Origin: JBFXDI01 sp050181295
Lineage (GTDB): Bacteria > Pseudomonadota > Alphaproteobacteria > Rhizobiales > Aestuariivirgaceae
Length of the DNA: 6,675 nucleotides
Reading direction: 5' to 3'
NCBI GenBank assembly: GCA_050181295.1
Contig: JBFXDI010000186.1
Location: 1 to 6,675, forward strand
Each line of letters begins with the position of its first letter. Position 1 is the first letter of the stretch. The translations under genes were made by a program, and so were the position numbers. The notes beneath the pieces are model-generated. The model was not told where the DNA came from. It worked only from the letters and a program-made list of their open reading frames with translations, and made no database searches. Positions 4,795-6,675 of this stretch are shown piece after piece.

Positions 4795-6675
4795 ATGCCA
4801 ATAGCAACGCCGCTGCTCGATACCATCAATACGCCGGAGGATTTGCGCCGGGTTCCGCCCGAGAAGCTGAGGCAGCTTGCCGATGAGCTTCGCGCCGAGA
4901 CGGTCGACGCAGCCTCCGTCACGGGCGGTCATTTCGGCGCCGGCCTCGGTGTCGTCGAGCTTACGGTCGCGCTTCACTATGTCTACGACACGCCGAAGGA
5001 CCGTCTCGTCTGGGACGTGAGTCATCAGGCCTACCCCCACAAGATTCTGACCGGCCGGCGCGACCGCATCCGCAAGATCCGCGAGAAGGACGGGCTCTAC
5101 GGCTTCACCAAGCGCGACGAGAGCGACTACGATCCTTTCGGCGCCGCGCACTCCTCGACCTCCATTTCCGCCGGCCTCGGCATGGCCGCAGCGCGCGACC
5201 TCGAGGGCCGCGACAACAATGTCATCGCGGTGATCGGCGACGGCGCCATGAGCGCCGGCATGGCCTACGAGGCCATGAACAACGCCGGCGGCTCCGATGC
5301 GCGCATGCTGGTCATCCTGAATGACAACGCCATGTCGATCGCGCCTGCGGTCGGCGCGCTCACGAACTACCTTTCCTGGCTGGTCTCGACCCGCCCCTTC
5401 CTGTCGATCCGCGACATCGGCAAGGCGCTCGCCAAGCGCTTCCCGAAGGGCTTCCAGAGGGTCTACGACCGCGCCGACGAATATGCCCGCACGCTGCTGT
5501 TCGGCGGCACGCTCTTCGAGGAACTGGGCTTCTACTATGTCGGCCCCGTGGACGGGCACGACATCGACACGCTGGTGCCGATTCTCCAGAACATCCGCGA
5601 CGCCAAGAACCTCGGGCCGGTGCTGCTGCACGTCGTGACGGAGAAGGGCAAGGGCAATCCCTTCCAGAAGCCCAACAAGGAAAAGTACCACGCGGTCGGC
5701 AAGTTCAACCCTGTGACGCTGGAGCAGCGCGCCAGCACCTCCAACGCGCCGACCTACACGTCCGTCTTCGCCCGCGCGCTCATCGCCGAGGCCGAGCGCG
5801 ACGAGCGGATCGTCGGCATTACCGCCGCCATGCCGTCCGGCACCGGCATCGACAAGTTCTCCGAGCGCTTTCCGAAGCGAAGCTTCGATGTCGGCATCGC
5901 CGAGCAGCATGCCGTGACCTTCGCCGCCGGCCTGACGGTCGAGGGCTATAAGCCCTTTGCCGCCATCTATTCGACCTTCCTCCAGCGCGCCTATGACCAG
6001 GTGGTCCACGACGTGGCGCTGCAGCGGCTGCCTGTGCGTTTCGCCATCGATCGCGCGGGCCTCGTGGGGCAGGACGGCGCCACCCATGCCGGCAGCTTCG
6101 ATGTGACCTACCTCTGCTGTCTGCCGGGCTTCGTGGTCATGGCGGCGGCGGACGAGGCCGAGCTCATGCACATGGTGGCGACCTCGGTCCGGATCGACGA
6201 TCGCCCCTCCGCCTTCCGCTTCCCGCGCGGCGAGGGCATTGGCGTGGAGCTGCCGGAGATCGGCACGCCCCTCGAGATCGGCAAGGGCCGCGTCGTGCGT
6301 GAGGGCACCAAGGTGGCGCTCCTCTCCTTCGGCACAAGGCTTCAGGAGTGTATCAAGGCGGCCGAGGAGCTGGGCGCGCACGGCCTCTCGACCACGGTCG
6401 CCGATGCCCGTTTCGCGAAGCCGCTCGACACCGACCTTGTCTCCCGGCTGGCCCGCGAGCACGAGGTGCTGGTGACGGTCGAGGAGAATGCGATCGGCGG
6501 CTTCGGCAGCCACGTCCTGCACTATCTCGTGGCGAGCAATGCGCTGGGCAACGGCCTCAGGGTCCGCACCATGATGCTGCCCGACCGCTTCGTGGCCCAC
6601 GGGGCTCCGAACGATCAGTACACCGATGCCGGGCTCATGGCGCGCGACATCGTGGGCGAGGTCTTCCGCGCCCTC
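4795..6675 (+). CDS. dxs: 1-Deoxy-D-xylulose-5-phosphate synthase, C-terminus cut by window edge
   Basis: This thiamine-diphosphate enzyme condenses pyruvate and glyceraldehyde 3-phosphate to DXP, the first step of the MEP isoprenoid pathway. The 627 visible residues are nearly the whole protein. N-terminal TPP domain: G-G-H-F-G-A-G 44-50, D-V-S-H-Q 74-78, A-A-H-S-S-T-S 117-123, and the GDG...N cofactor motif from G148 to about N176-N178. Pyrimidine-binding domain: I-A-E-Q-H-A-V-T-F 368-376 with catalytic E370, then Y-S-T-F-L-Q-R-A-Y-D-Q 392-402. C-terminal transketolase domain: V-E-E-N-A-I-G-G-F 562-570. ATG 4795 is the start because a GTG at 4762 in the same frame meets a stop at 4786. Departures from consensus are Ala at 179 in N-D-N-A-M, where Asp or Glu is usual, K-G-K-G-N (284-288) instead of K-G-x-G-Y, and V-G-Q-D-G (424-428) instead of V-G-A-D-G. 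Its place beside hpnC suggests a dedicated precursor supply, perhaps a second dxs copy; that is inference. Confidence 0.97.
   Translation, partial: MPIATPLLDTINTPEDLRRVPPEKLRQLADELRAETVDAASVTGGHFGAGLGVVELTVALHYVYDTPKDRLVWDVSHQAYPHKILTGRRDRIRKIREKDGLYGFTKRDESDYDPFGAAHSSTSISAGLGMAAARDLEGRDNNVIAVIGDGAMSAGMAYEAMNNAGGSDARMLVILNDNAMSIAPAVGALTNYLSWLVSTRPFLSIRDIGKALAKRFPKGFQRVYDRADEYARTLLFGGTLFEELGFYYVGPVDGHDIDTLVPILQNIRDAKNLGPVLLHVVTEKGKGNPFQKPNKEKYHAVGKFNPVTLEQRASTSNAPTYTSVFARALIAEAERDERIVGITAAMPSGTGIDKFSERFPKRSFDVGIAEQHAVTFAAGLTVEGYKPFAAIYSTFLQRAYDQVVHDVALQRLPVRFAIDRAGLVGQDGATHAGSFDVTYLCCLPGFVVMAAADEAELMHMVATSVRIDDRPSAFRFPRGEGIGVELPEIGTPLEIGKGRVVREGTKVALLSFGTRLQECIKAAEELGAHGLSTTVADARFAKPLDTDLVSRLAREHEVLVTVEENAIGGFGSHVLHYLVASNALGNGLRVRTMMLPDRFVAHGAPNDQYTDAGLMARDIVGEVFRAL

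Noticed and set aside
4753..6600. Uninterrupted 615-codon open frame on the minus strand opposite dxs
   Set aside because: It lies almost wholly over an unmistakable dxs. Its product is low-complexity, rich in His, Arg, Gly, Ala, Asp and Val, with no recognisable domain. Such frames arise from G/C-biased third positions in GC-rich genes.

Overview
The window is GC-rich bacterial DNA with tightly packed genes. Every recognisable protein points to an alphaproteobacterium, probably of the Hyphomicrobiales (rhizobial/methylotroph-like) group. The evidence is the form of the Dxs protein (D-V-S-H-Q and G-A-A-H-S-S-T-S variants), the hopanoid-type squalene-hopene cyclase and an HpnC-type prenyl synthase. 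The taxonomic call is inference from protein style, not from a marker gene.

Layout: five genes, two of them cut by the window edges. On the minus strand, 1721 to 1 and beyond, lies the N-terminal ~573 residues of squalene-hopene cyclase (shc/hpnF). A 124-bp divergent intergenic region follows (1722-1845). It holds an exact TTGACA box facing shc and a strong imperfect dyad. On the plus strand, in order, are a 352-aa protein made of three RidA/YjgF-like repeats (1846-2904), a 271-aa alpha/beta hydrolase of the kynurenine-formamidase/BD-FAE type (2956-3771), hpnC (hydroxysqualene synthase, 3768-4637, overlapping the hydrolase stop by 4 bp), a 157-bp gap, and dxs (4795 to the right edge, short of its stop codon by probably only 10-20 codons).

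How the genes work together: Dxs feeds the MEP pathway that makes isoprenoid units. HpnC acts on the presqualene diphosphate branch leading to squalene. Shc cyclises squalene to hopene/hopanol. The window is therefore part of a hopanoid biosynthesis locus that also carries an isoprenoid-supply gene. The usual partners hpnD and hpnE are not present. Where they might be expected, between shc and hpnC, are two genes with no known hopanoid role: the triple-RidA protein and the hydrolase. The hydrolase and hpnC look translationally coupled.

The most interesting features are the single-chain RidA pseudotrimer architecture, its placement with a hydrolase inside a hopanoid locus, departures from the Dxs consensus in the cofactor/substrate-binding region, and the dyad in the divergent promoter. 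I saw no RNA genes, mobile elements, CRISPR arrays or convincing terminators. No gene-free stretch exceeds 300 bases.
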